Below, piece after piece: positions 24,370-37,290 of a DNA stretch of 64,000 nucleotides. Origin of the DNA: Nissolia schottii (Eukaryota > Streptophyta > Magnoliopsida > Fabales > Fabaceae); NCBI GenBank assembly GCA_003254905.1, contig QANU01016478.1, forward strand, positions 825,855 through 889,854, written 5' to 3'. The number at the start of each line of letters is the position of its first letter. The stretch's first letter is position 1. The translations under genes were made by a program, and so were the position numbers. The notes beneath the pieces are model-generated. The model was not told where the DNA came from and ran no database searches. It saw only the letters and a program-made list of their open reading frames with translations.

Positions 24370-25636
24370 CTGACACAGACGCAGCTCATCTCTGTTGCCA
24401 AAGATTTGGGAAAGGCCTTTGGTGTCTTGTCAGGTCTTGCCGGCCGCTGATGGTTGGTCAACTCCAATTATTCTCACAATTGGAGCCATCATGGGTTTAA
24501 TTGGCTATATATGGAGCTCAATGGCTCGGTGTCAGCCAGAGAAGCAAGAGACTCGATTCTTCAGCATATTCAACTTGATTGCTGTTATAGTAGCTATATA
24601 CCTCTTGGCCTTTGATGTCAGTGCACATCATGGCCATGTTCTTTCAATGGCTTTCACAACATGGGCCAGATGGGGCTGGCACTTGGTTACTCTCATGTCT
24701 CCATCTTTATTTCCTTCATTAGCATATGGAGGAGGGGTTTCTTCGGACGCATCATTTCTGGCTCGCTCTCCGAACACCATATCAGGTTGCTTGCCACTCA
24801 CAGTTTTTGGCAAAAACTGGGATAATGAATTAATCCATGACATGTTAGACCAACAAAATACAACAACTTCTTGTGTAGACAACCATAAGAGAGGAAAAAG
24901 AGGCTTCTTTTCTTTTGTGGTTGTTTGCGCAAGTTGTATTTTATTTGTCAAAATAAAATAGCATTTTTCAAAGATTATTACTCATAAACCATACCACATC
25001 ATATCAATCACTCTGACACTTAAAACTTTTGGGAAAGATTTTGCTTTGTTTAGCAATTCTCATTTTCAGATACGTCCAAGACTACTTTGGACTCTAGTAA
25101 CATTAAGTAACTAATTTGATCTTGAATGTTATCTTATTATCAATCAATGCAGAAAATCAGGCCTGTCAAGGATTATTTGGAATGCTGCATCACAAGTCCT
25201 GATGACTCTAGGTTACATAGCATTGGCCACGAACTTGCGAGGATCACTTTACATAGGTTCAATGTTAGTGGGAATATGCTTTGGGGTGCGTCTCACTATA
25301 ACACCAACAGCAACTTCAGAGCTATTTGGCCTCAAATACTATGGTTTACAATACAACATCCTCATTCTCAACCTCCCCATTGGCTCCTTCATATTTTCTG
25401 CTCTCATTGCTGGTTATTTCTATGACCTTGAATCCACTAGTGTGCCTGGTGGGGGTAACACTTGTGTTGGTGCAAATTGTTACAGGCTTGTGTATGTCAT
25501 TATGGCATTTGCTTCTGTGCTAGGATTTGGGTTGGACATGGTGCTGGCTGTTAGAACAAAGAAGGTTTATTATAAGATCCACCAAGAGAGAAGATTAGCC
25601 TATTCAATTGTAGCCCCAAATTCAACGCTTAGATGA
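24370..25636 (+). pseudogene. Nodulin-like / NFD4-type major facilitator transporter, truncated pseudogene
   Basis: Two stretches of one transporter family are visible. The first (24370-24830) begins LISVAKDLGKAFGVLSGLAG, hits a stop or frameshift, resumes as IILTIGAIMGLIGYIWSSM, then jumps to ETRFFSIFNLIAVIVAIYLL. The helices normally between these two are missing, which points to internal deletion. Glycine-rich 'GGGFFGR'-like sequence around 24730 is out of frame. The second part (25141-25636) reads SRIIWNAASQVLMTLGYIAL, SLYIGSMLVGICFGVRL, SELFGLKYYGLQYNILILNL and PGGGNTCVGANCYRLVYVIM, ending in TGA. That is an intact-looking C-terminal membrane domain. Intact members have about 12 helices and 550-600 residues. 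This copy cannot make one. It is the only host-gene remnant on the plus strand. A spliced short product from the second part is possible but unlikely. Confidence 0.8.
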
Positions 25637-28571
25637 TGCTCTTTTTCTATATACTAATAATGATTTAGGCAATTTTTTTTCAGACCCAAAAACAATGGGT
25701 TTGGACAATTTTTGGGGTAGATTTTTAAGATGATGGAAGATTATGAGATGATTGTCAATATTTGTAAATCGTTATGACTCAATTTTAAAACATGATTTAA
25801 AATATGTACACTGTATATTATTGGAAGAATTGTGAATACTTAATGAGTTTAACATAAATGAATGCATATAAAAATATTTGATTAGATGACTAAATTAATA
25901 GATTAATGCATATCAATGGAACTCTCATTTAATTATTTGTACAAGAGTAATGCTATGCGGTACAAAACCCTTTTCTTGAAATTGCAACCAATATCTTACA
26001 TCCAATCATGTGAAGAATTAAAATGCAAACTGATGGCCTTCTAAAATAAAATGTAAAGTAATGAAGTGAAAATTAATGACCTCCAAAACTGAAAATCATC
26101 ACTTTTCACCTTCTAGTGTAGATAATATTTTTAATGTGAAAAGAAGAACATTGAATGTGTATGTGTTACAACCTGTCATGATAGATTTTTACTTTTATAT
26201 TTTTATTTTATAATTATAAAAATTCATTTTAACCTTCTTTACAAATTAAATTTTCTTTTATTAACCATTGCACATTCTCTTCCTTCTCTCTCCTTAGTTC
26301 ACACACACAGACCAACATCAATAAATGAGATTACTTTCACAAAAAGGAAAAAAGGAAACAATTACACAGAAAGGGAAATAAATACACTAAAAGATTCAGC
26401 AAAAAAAAAAAAATAACACCCAAAAATCAAGCAATAACCATCCATTTTTCGTGTTTAGACTCCAAGAAATGCAACACGAATCTATGTTTGCTACAATTAA
26501 AATCCAATCCATTGATATTAAGAGTCCACAGCTGTTAGTACACCAATCTCTGCAAAGTTTATTTTCTTCAAATAGAAAAAAAATCCATATTTTTTACAGA
26601 ATCAAACTCAACCAAAATTAGATGAAAAAAAAAAAAAAGGAAGAAGAAGAAGAGGACGAGAAGAACCAAGCGCTAACACTATCAAGCCTCCATTGTTGCT
26701 ACTAATTGAGTGGGAAATTACACACAAAAGCTAGAAGATAAACCCTAAGTTTGGTTGAAAAACCTATATCTAATTTTCTGCCATATCTCCTTTAATTTCC
26801 ATAGGGCTATTGAAGAACTCTTCTAAACGAATCCAACGAACCAAGGATCGCGAATTTTGAGCGAAAAAGGAGATAGAAATCATGAGAAAATTGCATGAAA
26901 ACCCATTAATGTGCCCAGAACGACAATGATGTTGACGAATGGAGGTTTGAGAGCTCGACAAGCTCTCCGCTGCGGTGAAGCGGGGGCAGCAGAGGATGAT
27001 GGCCAACGAAAGAGAACAACAGAAGGAAGATCGTGGCAAGGGGAAGAGAGAGAAGGAGAAAGAGAGGGTGTGATGGTCATTTGAATCTTGTAATTTTTTT
27101 TTTTTTTTACTTATTGGACTATGTGTGCTATTCTCACCATAAATTGTTACTATAATTTATGACCATCAATTAAAGATTATATTACATTGAATGGTCAATA
27201 TTGGGTGTATGATGGATAAAATAAGTGTACATTCAATGTGTGTTTTTTTTTAAGAGGCACATTAAAAACATTACTAATGTATTCCTTTGTAAATAATGAC
27301 ATATTGTTCTTAATTTTATATTTATACAATTTTCCTCTCAAATATTTTCAAGTTTTTCATTTAACTTTTTTTTTAAAAAAAATTAAAAAGTACTGCTATA
27401 GTATACTGAATACTTGGTTAGCTCTTCAAACTTTTGTTACTTGTTTGGTTGATAACACTAAAAACTTGTTTATGGTTATAGTAATTGGGCTCAAATTAAT
27501 TAAGCAAGTATTTGGGTGGGCTCAATGATGAGAGGCCTACTCATGTTTTTAATGAGTGGACAAGGAGGATACTTTGGACCTTTTCATGCATTTGGGCTGA
27601 CATTTGTGTTGCTCATCTCATCTCTACTATTTTAGTTTGAAGAAAAAACTCTTTTCTTTTTTAGTTTTTTTTTCATAAATATTTAAAATTCTTAAGTCAT
27701 ATATAATATATAATTTTATTGCAAGACTGATCAGGTAAGATTGTCTTCTTTGAATTCCCAGCCTTATTTCTTTTATACCTGACTTCTTTGACCCTTTTTC
27801 TCCATCATAAGATGAACATGTTGTGTACAATTCATAGTGGTATAACTGTTGCTGTTTTCTTAATGGGGAAAAATGTTATGTCATAGGCATAGCAATTGCA
27901 CTTTTATTATACTCTAGGATAAAGATGAGGGACGGATAAAGAGTTCCAGGTGAGATCGTAGTTATTTATGAGGCTCCAAATCTTTGCTTATATGGTGAAA
28001 GATATTTTTAGTTGGAGAAATGTTTGAGCCTCATAATTATTTAACATAATTATCCTTCTATCAATATCATGAAGACATTTGGCGATTTGAAGAACAAAGT
28101 ATAAAGAAAAGATATTATTATTTTCAAATATCAATCATAAAAGTTATTAAAAAAATAATTAATTAAATAATTAGGAGGTTCAAACATTTCTCTTTGAGAT
28201 AAATAAATTTTTTGCATTCATGAATGAGATACTTTCTTTTTAGAAACCAGCTGCTTGAAATTTTAATGCTCCAAAATTGTATTCTCCATTGGACATGAAG
28301 CAATTGATCCTAGTAAGTAAGAAGTGCATTCTCATTCATGTAGCTTGACTCGCTTTTTTATTCCTTCTTTCTTTTGGGTGTTGGTTGTGGTAGTCTTATC
28401 CTGTCTTCGCAAAACAATTTGATTCATCTGACATCATCGATCGCTTTAAAGATTTCCACATAGGTCTTTGCTCATATCGTCAAAGCCGTGTTTGTTTTAC
28501 ATTTTGCTAACCAGAAAAAAATTATCTTGTCGAGACACTAATGTAACGTTTTTTTCTTATTACTTTGATCT
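25637..28571. other. Intergenic, AT-rich, no gene recognised
   Basis: No coding region is supported. Around 26640-27100 is a purine-rich patch whose minus-strand frames give serine-rich peptides; I recognise no domain. Homopolymer runs are frequent. It ends at the target-site duplication of the Mutator-like element (28562-28571). Confidence 0.5.
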
Positions 28572-29662
28572 AGTGATGCTACATGTACACCCCAAAGTGA
28601 TACACCATACATACACCCATATTATAATACGGTGGGCTCCTCAAATAACTGTCCCGTCTATTTTCTCTCCCACTCTCAGCTCACGCGCGTCACAAAACCT
28701 TCCCGCTTCCAGTTCCTTCTGTTTTCTCTCTTCTCTCTCATCACTCTCATCTCTCATCACTATCATCCTTCGTTCTTTCTTCACTTTCGTCATTGCCATC
28801 TCTCATCCCCCTCTTCACTCTCGAATTCATATAAAAGATTGTGCATTCAAATCACATATATCAGATTCTGCACTAAAATCTGATATGTTTGAATAAAATC
28901 ATAGTGATGTAAACAAGTGCTAAATGTTTGTGCACACCATCATAAAATGTTTGTGCACTAAAAATCTGATATCATAATCTACAAAAATACTTAACTATAC
29001 ATTAAGTAACATGCATAGATGTAAAATTTATGCATTATAATGTATAAAAGTGTGTGTACACATGTATGTGAACTAATTTTCATAAACTTTGTCCTCTAAA
29101 AATGTATAAAGATTGTGAACTTATTTATGTTTGAATAAAATCACAGTGTTGTAAACAAGTGCTAAATGTTTGTGGACGGGGTCATAAAATGTTTGTGCAC
29201 TAAAAATCTGATATCATAATCTGCAATATTACGTTGTGCACTCTATTCAAATTTCATATTCTGTAACATAAACCCTTATCACCATTGTTAAAGATAAATT
29301 TCATCTATTTTAAAACGAAAACCAACATTTAATCATCTTAATTCCATTTTAATCAAATTTGACATGATAAGAGGATGACGATGAGGAGGATGAGAAGGAT
29401 GATGATGATGAGAGGACGAGAGGATGAAAGAATGACGAGGATGACGATGACGACGATGAACGTAACAGAACAGGGGTTGAAGATGAGAGGATGAGAGGTT
29501 GAAGATGATAAGCGAAAACGATGACGAGAACGGGGTCCGGGGTTGGGCACGCTGTATAATTATACGTTTTATGTATAATCATCATTAATTATGTATAAAA
29601 CCGTATAAAAGAGGGGTGTATGTACGGGTGTATCATTTTGGGGTGTACATAGAGCATTTTTG
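28572..29662. mobile_element. Non-autonomous Mutator-like element with terminal inverted repeats
   Basis: The left end has 'atgctacatgtacacccc' then 'aaagtgatacacc' and 'acatacaccc'. The right end, reverse-complemented, has 'atgctctatgtacacccc' then 'aaaatgatacaccc' and 'acatacaccc'. The terminal inverted repeats thus extend at least 45 bp. Both flanks carry 'actttgatct' (28562-28571 and 29663-29672), a 9-10 bp target-site duplication as expected for Mutator-type elements. Subterminal DNA is also loosely inverted: pyrimidine-rich at 28690-28810 and purine-rich at 29370-29500. No transposase is encoded. Two direct repeats of about 95 bp lie inside (28886-28980 and 29129-29222). Confidence 0.85.
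28886..29222. repeat. Internal direct repeat pair, spacing 243 bp
   Basis: Both copies read 'gtttgaataaaatca' followed by 'gtaaacaagtgctaaatg', 'cataaaatgtttgtgcac' and 'aaaaatctgatatcataatc'. The copies (28886-28980 and 29129-29222) are over 85% alike by eye. Short 'tgtttgtgcac' phrases recur within each. The same phrases occur in reverse complement at 44580-44830. Confidence 0.88.
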
Positions 29663-32600
29663 ACTTTGATCTCAACTAATTTTACACCTCTATAACTTTA
29701 AACCATGGCCATATATATAAACTCTAATTAAAAAAAAGGAGGTTTATCCTGAGCTTGCATTTCATTGAACAGAGAATGCTAGAAATGTGTCATGAGGGAT
29801 TGTGAACTTAAGGGGTTCAGTTATGATTTTTGTGACTTTATGAGAAAGGTCACTATTATTATTATTATCCACTCTTAAATCAGAATTTTCCCTATTAACA
29901 TTCATTTGGATACACTCTCCCTGGATCATGTTCAAATCCATTCCCGTGACACGGTAAATGTCAATATTGCACATCCATTATTTGAGAAATTATTTGAAGT
30001 TGATAGACCGAAAAGTAAGATGGTCTTTCAATAATTTATGGGTTGACAGTTCAGAGTTCAGCTTCATATAATAAGAGGACACATCATTAACTAGTAACCA
30101 TTATTTGAAACTAAAATATAATTATGCATCTAATGATAACACAACATTATGTAATATTTTTGAACGCTTAATAATTTCACCTATTATTTGGGGTCACATC
30201 ATCAGTAGACAACGTTGTCTTGGTAACAACGTCATATAAGCTCAAATGGGTTTGCAGCATATTCTATGGCTCGCCTTAATCCAATGAAGATTAAAATTAT
30301 TGTCACAAAAGTACACTAACAGTATCGCAAGATTTCCTTATGATGAAATATGTCATAGCATCCAACAAATGGAAAAAGTAAAGGCTTTCCTATTTGGCGG
30401 ATAATATATAGTAAGTTGATAGTGATTAAACTCTTTGCATATTGTTGTTCCCCTCGGTCGTATGATTAAAGAATAGCAGGTTAGATGAATGATATGTGTG
30501 GATTGTTCAGTTTATGTGTTTAATTTATGCATTGAAACTTTGACAGAGAAAAGCTTCCTTATCTTGATGCATCAAAGTTACAATGTAGGAAAGCTTTTTA
30601 CATACATAGCTGTACATGAGTAAACAAAGCAACTCCACCAATGGAATGAAGCTAGCGGGTATCTCATTGGTTCAAATAGTCTAGAATTTAATCCAAGTGG
30701 AAGAATTGGTACTTTGCTTTTCTCTTTGCAGCGAGATTATTATTTATGGACATGAATTGGAAGTCTTAGCTACTACGGAACCAACTATTAAATTACATTT
30801 CTTGCTAATTTGTTAAATTTTGCTGTTGTTATTTTCTTAAATAATGCCATCTCCTGATTGATAGTTAATCTGCCAGAAAAAAAAGGGTGATAAGGGGCAA
30901 GCAGAGGACAATTCATGTTTGGTTTTATTTTAAGTGTGTGCTAGCTAGGTGTTACTTTAATTAACAACGAAAAAGTTAACAAGTATTTTTAGTACACTTG
31001 TTAAAAAAATAAAAATAGTAATATTTGTATTAAAAAGAAAAAAAAAAGTTGTATGTTTTTCATGAGAATAAATACATTTTAAACTTAAAAATTACTATTT
31101 TAACTTCCTTAACCAATGCCCTAAGCAAAATTCAATCAATAAATGTTGAAGAACTTAATTTTCAATGTGATTAAATGTAACTAAACATTGTTTTAAATTG
31201 TGGTTCGAGATGTGGATGTGCCGATGTTATATATTATAATTTCAAAATAAAAAGAAAATAAGAGAAGAAAAATGCTAAATTGTTCATTGAAAAAATATAA
31301 AATATTCGTTGTATTGTGTCTTGTAGTGCATTTTATAAAATAAAAAAAAAATATTGTACATTTATTATACGTGGCCACAACTATTATTATGATGCATACA
31401 ACAATAATATTGCGACAGCAACTGCGGTTGCGGATAATAATTTAAAACCATGAATCTAAGGTTTGGTTTTATTTCTACGGGGGCTCTCATAAATAATGGT
31501 AGCTAGATTACTTCACATAATTAGGCATTTGGAGAAATTTATTTCCTATCCCAGAAACCCGTACGTCATGCAAGACATGTAACCAACCTACAATCCCAAA
31601 ATATATTGAGTCCATCTCAGGAAACTAGCTAGTACAAACTACCACTAACCTATATATCTCAGTAATGAATTAACTTGCGGAATATTGTATAGTTAAGTAA
31701 AGTTTTGCTTCGTTACTAGAAAATGGGATGGAAAGTTGACAATCATCAATTACAATTATGACAATGCTGACCTGGAGATTCTGCCGTTGGGAATAATTGG
31801 CAGTTGAGCATTATATCTAGGCCTTCTTAAAATTGTAATTTATTGCATTATAGGCGTTATTCCAATATGGTAGCCTTGTTTTCTTGATAATTTTTTTGGT
31901 GATATATAGTAATGCATCCTTATATATGTAGCATATATTCTGTTCACGTTTATATTTCTTTTTTGCACCCTTTCTAAATAAACTACTAGTTAGTTATATA
32001 TTTGGCTAGTTTGCATTGCCTTTGGCGTGAAGAAAACATTGGGGGGAGTTGAAATTGGAAACATAACAAATTAACCACTGATGAATTGTGGACTGATCAG
32101 TCATCTTATCTTGAGTCCAAAAGGGGATTTATCTTCTTTCATCTTCTCACATTTTGGGGGAAAGAATCAGTGGCTACTCTCTCACCACATTTCTTTTCTT
32201 TCCGCAACAAATGGAAATGGAATCTTGTGTTGGCGTCTCTGCAGCTTTATTTTGTTTGGTGATAACATGTGACGAGTGATGACTGAAATGTGCCTACAAT
32301 ATCATAAAAAGGCAAAAGCATTTCTCCAACTATATTTCACCTTCAGCAGCATGTGGTAACGCACAAGCTTTGGATATCCTCGCCTTTCAACATCATTTAC
32401 TCATGTGGTGGTGTCAATTCACACTCTATATTTAATTTTATATGAGATTTTAATAGTGTGAAAGTTTTATCACATATGATGGATGACATGTGAGCTGACA
32501 TAGTATTTCACACATCTCAATTATATTTGCATGAACATAGAATTCATGATAACACATCATGAAATTTACAATAATATTTTTTATAGATTTTGTTGAATTA

Positions 32601-35440
32601 TAGTTATACTTGATCATACGAAAAAAAATATAGTTAATAATTAAATGCATAAATGTTGGGAAACATAACTGTTAATAATCATACACTGACTTTCAAATTA
32701 CATTACCTTATTTGTGTTGTTTAGTTACACTATTAGAGAGGTAGTAAACAAATGGAAATTATTTGAAAATTTAAAAATTATTATATCGACACAAATTTAT
32801 TACTTATATTCATATATACTCGTAATGAAGTTAATCAAACCCATGAATTAGTGAATCTATTGGGACAAAAATCTAATGAGTCTTGTATGGAGGAAATTAC
32901 TTTGAAAGGAATACCTTATTATAAGGACGTGAGCTCTTTCACATCAACAAATAGATTTTAGGGTTTGGCTCTTCAAAGGATTTATATTCGTTGTAAATGG
33001 TGTTTTAATTGAGAGTCAGTCAACGAAACAAGGTTAATTGTAAAAAAGATTCTGATGAATAAAGAAATTGATCATGATTGAATGAAATGTCATAAAATGT
33101 GTCTATCGAGATACAGACTTTTAAAGAAGTGGTAATATAACGAGTCCTGAGAAAAAAAAAATGGGAATGCATTACAATCATTTTGTTAGCAACTATCTTC
33201 TGCACGTCAAAAAAAAAAAAAAAAAAGAAGCAAAACTTACATTTGAAGTGCGTAAGAAACAAGAATATTTTATCAGGCAATGATGCCATTCAATAGGTTA
33301 ACTCTAGATTCTTTCAAAGTTTGGTCTGACATCATTATGGTTTTGGCCCCTTCGCTTGTTGATCAAGGAAAATTCATATACATTTAAAAAAAAAAAAGTG
33401 CAGAAGAATCATTCGCAGGTTTAATTTTAGTTTTAACAAATAAAAGATGCATTTGCTTACACTCTTGGAATACAAACAATATTTCTTTTATATTTTGTGT
33501 TATTTATTTGTACTTCTATAAAGATAGAATAAAAAAATAATTAATTTTTCAGTTCTTTTTAGAGAAAATAATGCTAAAAAAATACTTTTGACCTTAGACA
33601 CAACTAAACACACAAAATTGTTAACAAAAGATGGCTAATAGGGCAATGCACACACTCAAAAATTCCAGAGGAAAACCTTTAAGATGAAGTATATCTGCTT
33701 TTAAAAATATTGTTTAGGAAAAGGTGGTTCAGCATAGTGGTCTGAAAAATTTATTATTATTTTTATCTCAAATATAGTGTTTAATGTTTCTTAAGAAAAT
33801 TTCTTAAAAGATGTTTTTACTTTTTAAAACACAAATTAAATAGTTTTTTTTTTCCTTTTTGTTGCTTCACTAATTAACTAGTTAATAGTAAGTAAATAAA
33901 TTTTGTATACAAAATAGTAAATAATTTTAATAATAATTATACAAACAAATATAAAATAATGTAATTATTGCACCTCCATTATCATCATTCAATTGGGACA
34001 TATGTTAACGATTCCGCATCTTACATAGCAATGGTCCCCATCCTGTGCTGTGATCCTCTAGATGCAGTTTTTTTTTCGTCTTCAATCTTCCACAATTGTC
34101 ACAACACCTATGAAAATCCACTAAGGCTATGATAAATACACAGATAAATTGATGACGACATAATAAATGTAATAATTATCCAGTATTATATTAAATATGT
34201 TTTGAATCATATAATAAATAATATTTTAATTTTAAATGTGGCTCTCTCGATTAAAAAGATGAAATGTTATTTATAATTTGAAGCACACGCAACGCGATGC
34301 TTCATGGCTCTCCACAAAAAGTTTCTTTATTTCAATTCAATTTCTCACTTTCTCCTTTTCAGTCATCTTTTCTTTTGCTTGCTCTGAAGAAAAGAAAAGA
34401 AAAAAAGCGTTTGAAAAATACATGCTTCTAGCTGTTTATATGCAATTGTCAACTTATCATCTTTCTGGATCAGCAAATTGCATCCTTATTTATGATAAGC
34501 CTTTTTTTGTGGACGATGAAACGCAACAAGACATTCATCCCACTCCACACTATGCATAAGATTCCCCAGAAATATCTACAATCTCCAAAAATATCTTCTA
34601 TGATCTGTTTAACCTGTGATGAGATTCAAATAATTGAGTTTCAGTTCCCACAACACATCTTGTCACACCGTTTTCTGCTGATCAATCATAAATTAACCTT
34701 TGGTGTAATTTTTATTTAACTGATAATAGAACTTGGATTAGTTGGATTTATGATAATAGAAATGGATACTGACGAAAACGAAATCATACTCATTGAGAGA
34801 AATATCATACTCATTAAAAGAAATATCATACATTCCTTTCAACTGTAACGGAGAGAAAAGATCATTTTAATAATTTTATATTATATATCTTTTTAAAAAG
34901 ATTAAATGTCTACAAACAACAACCATTTAATTTATTGCAAATTCTTTTAACGGTTGAAAATCTCACCTAGAAGCTACTCACGCATGCCCTTAATTACTTT
35001 ATCATTTTTTAAAAATCGTCTTTGATTTTCTTTCCTTTGATTTTAATTTTTGTTTTTGTTGACGGCGACAGTATTTTTTGGTTGTAAAAGGTGATGGCCT
35101 GATGGGCCCCACAACCCACTAAACCGAGTTCACATTAACTCGAAAGACAACTTGCCATTCACATTTTAATCGAGGACATTCCCCCAACCCTACCTTCCAA
35201 TTCCAAAGGCTCACAATTAAAGGATTTAACTCATAATAACCATAAAATCACAAATTCCGCAACAAATGATTGAAATTGCTTTTATATACTTTGCATTCAA
35301 TTTAACAATCATATTATCGTTTGATCAACACCACCACCACGTTGCTATTGATCCCCATATCCCCCAATTCTCTCTCCAAGAGGAATGATAAGGATGATGC
35401 ACTGATGAGATATATATATCACTGTGAGAGGGACACAATA
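29663..35440. other. Long intergenic stretch without recognisable gene
   Basis: Nearly 5.8 kb of AT-rich DNA (roughly two-thirds A+T or more) has no open frame with a recognisable domain. Homopolymers are frequent, such as the A-runs at about 33210-33225 and 33386-33397. I see no paired LTRs or clear terminal repeats. The last 200 bases or so lie downstream of the thaumatin-like gene stop and probably include its 3' UTR. Confidence 0.5.
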
Positions 35441-37290
35441 CTAATTAGTGACCAAAAGACAAAGAATGAAAGTAACCGCCACAAAAATTGAGGCCCTTGA
35501 ACCACCAAAGGGTTTGCTTCTGGTGGAGGACCCCGTTGCCGTGGCCATATCGGCTAGCCACGAAGTTGAACCTAACGCTGCCTGCTGAACTGGCGGTGAA
35601 TCTGAGTTAGAATCAGTTGCTGTTGGAGACGAATCCGTTGAAGACTTTAAACTACAAAAATTGAAAAACCAAATTTTCAATAAACAATAATGTTATCAAG
35701 AAAAATTAATTAAAATTCACGCAGAAATCATGGTAATTAACATTGGAAGTTAAGATCAATGATGATGTTCAGATTATTCTAACAACTAAATGTTGGCACA
35801 ACTTTTGCCTAACGCATTTTTTTTGTATCACAAACAAATCTCATTAAAAAAAAGACAAAATTGAACAAGCTATTGCTAAGAGGGTTGGTTACTTTTGCAT
35901 AAGATTATTGGTTTAAATTTGAGTTTCATCAATGAAATTGTTTTATGTTATCCTAATGCGTCAACTTGAATATGCTTAAACCACACATTAACTAAATAAC
36001 ACAGTAAAATATTATTTAATGTATGATTTTTAGCGTATTTAACTTGATGCTTTAGTACCACATAAACAATTTTCTCTTTCTTTTTGTTTTTGTAAACCTA
36101 GGGTAGAAACACTATTGGTAGCAACAATATTTAGTTCTCTCCTAATACTTGAGCTCATACAAAATGATAAATTACTAATTACAAAATATTTTTTCATTTT
36201 TATAGATGATAATAAAGTTCACACTGTATGGTTAAATCATTCTATGTTTTCTCTCCCTCTATGCATTAATAAAAATGGAACAAAACACAGTGATTTAATG
36301 AACAAAAAAAGGTATGAGTACACCAATTAACTGTATAGACACTAAGTCTCCTCTCTCACTTAAATCTGACATGAGAATGAGTTCCAGAAAGTAATCTAGA
36401 GCATGTAACACTTTAATGAAGCGAAAACTTTTCTTTACCTTGGCGGAGAAGGAGGACAAAATGTGATGGTGTAATCAGCACCAGAACAGGTGAAGGTGCT
36501 AGTGGCATCATCATAAGCATAGCTATATGATTTGGGGCACGCGGACTTGAACATCTGCGAGTACACCGACGGCTTACACGTGGAAGGGTTACCGAACGCC
36601 CCGTTGCAGCAATACTCCGGCTTCCCGAAAGCGTCACACGCGCTCCTGCACGCGCCGCCCCCCTCCACCCTCAGCTCCGACGGACACCTTCGGTTGAGAT
36701 CCGCGCCGCACCCGGTGGCGGCGCAGGATCCGGATCCTCCGCTCGCATCCACCATCATCGGGAGGTTGTAGCCGTCGACGAGGCTGACGTCGTAGTAGTC
36801 CATGGATCCGGTGCCGAGCGTGAACTCAGCGAGCGTCGCCGGCGGTGAGGCTCCGGCGCCGTTGCAGTCGATCCCGCCGGAGCCGCAGTCGGCGGTGGAG
36901 CAGGATCCCTTGCCGGAATCATCGAATTTGCAGTCGGTTCTTCCCCAGAATCTTCCCGACCACCCCGTCGGAGCTTGGAAGCTCTTCGAACTTCCCTTGG
37001 CGAGCTCGAATCCGGTGCTTCCGATTTCTGGTTTCCCCAAAATTCCCGGCCACACCGTGTAATCGCACTTGTTCACGAACGTGAATGTAGCACCTGAAAC
37101 CCCTGCAAAGAAAAAAAACAGAGCATCCCGTGTGTCAGTTTATTCTTCATTTTGTGGAATGATATGAAACCGGAATTGGGGAAAGAATTGAGCTCAGGTG
37201 ATTGATTTGATTACCTTGGAGAAAGATGAAGAGGAGGAAGCAGAAGAACGGTTGTGAAGAATGTGGGTGGTGTGATGTGAACAGAGCCAT
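35441..37290 (-). CDS. Thaumatin-like protein (PR-5 family) with C-terminal GPI-type tail
   Basis: Thaumatin-like proteins are secreted cell-wall or apoplastic proteins, some antifungal or beta-glucan binding. Exons: 37290-37215, 37102-36439, 35651-35441, giving 316 residues. Exon 1 encodes the signal peptide ([12 protein letters not shown]). Exon 2 encodes the whole thaumatin domain. It has all 16 cysteines and the family signature region [17 protein letters not shown]. The acidic-cleft residues are present (R in WGRTDC, E in LAEFT, D's in [12 protein letters not shown]). Exon 3 adds a Ser/Thr/Pro-rich spacer and a hydrophobic end ([16 protein letters not shown]). That layout fits the GPI-anchored class of long thaumatin-like proteins. 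Anchoring is inferred. The gene at 49039-50352 is its paralogue. Confidence 0.93.

Noticed and set aside
28468-28896. 142-codon plus-strand frame rich in Ser/Leu/Phe
   Set aside because: It lies across the terminal repeat and pyrimidine-rich subterminal region of the Mutator-like element, so the open frame comes from composition.
29349-29585. Ser-rich minus-strand frame, or acidic Asp/Glu frame on plus
   Set aside because: It is a GAGGAT-type simple repeat within the transposon, not a gene.
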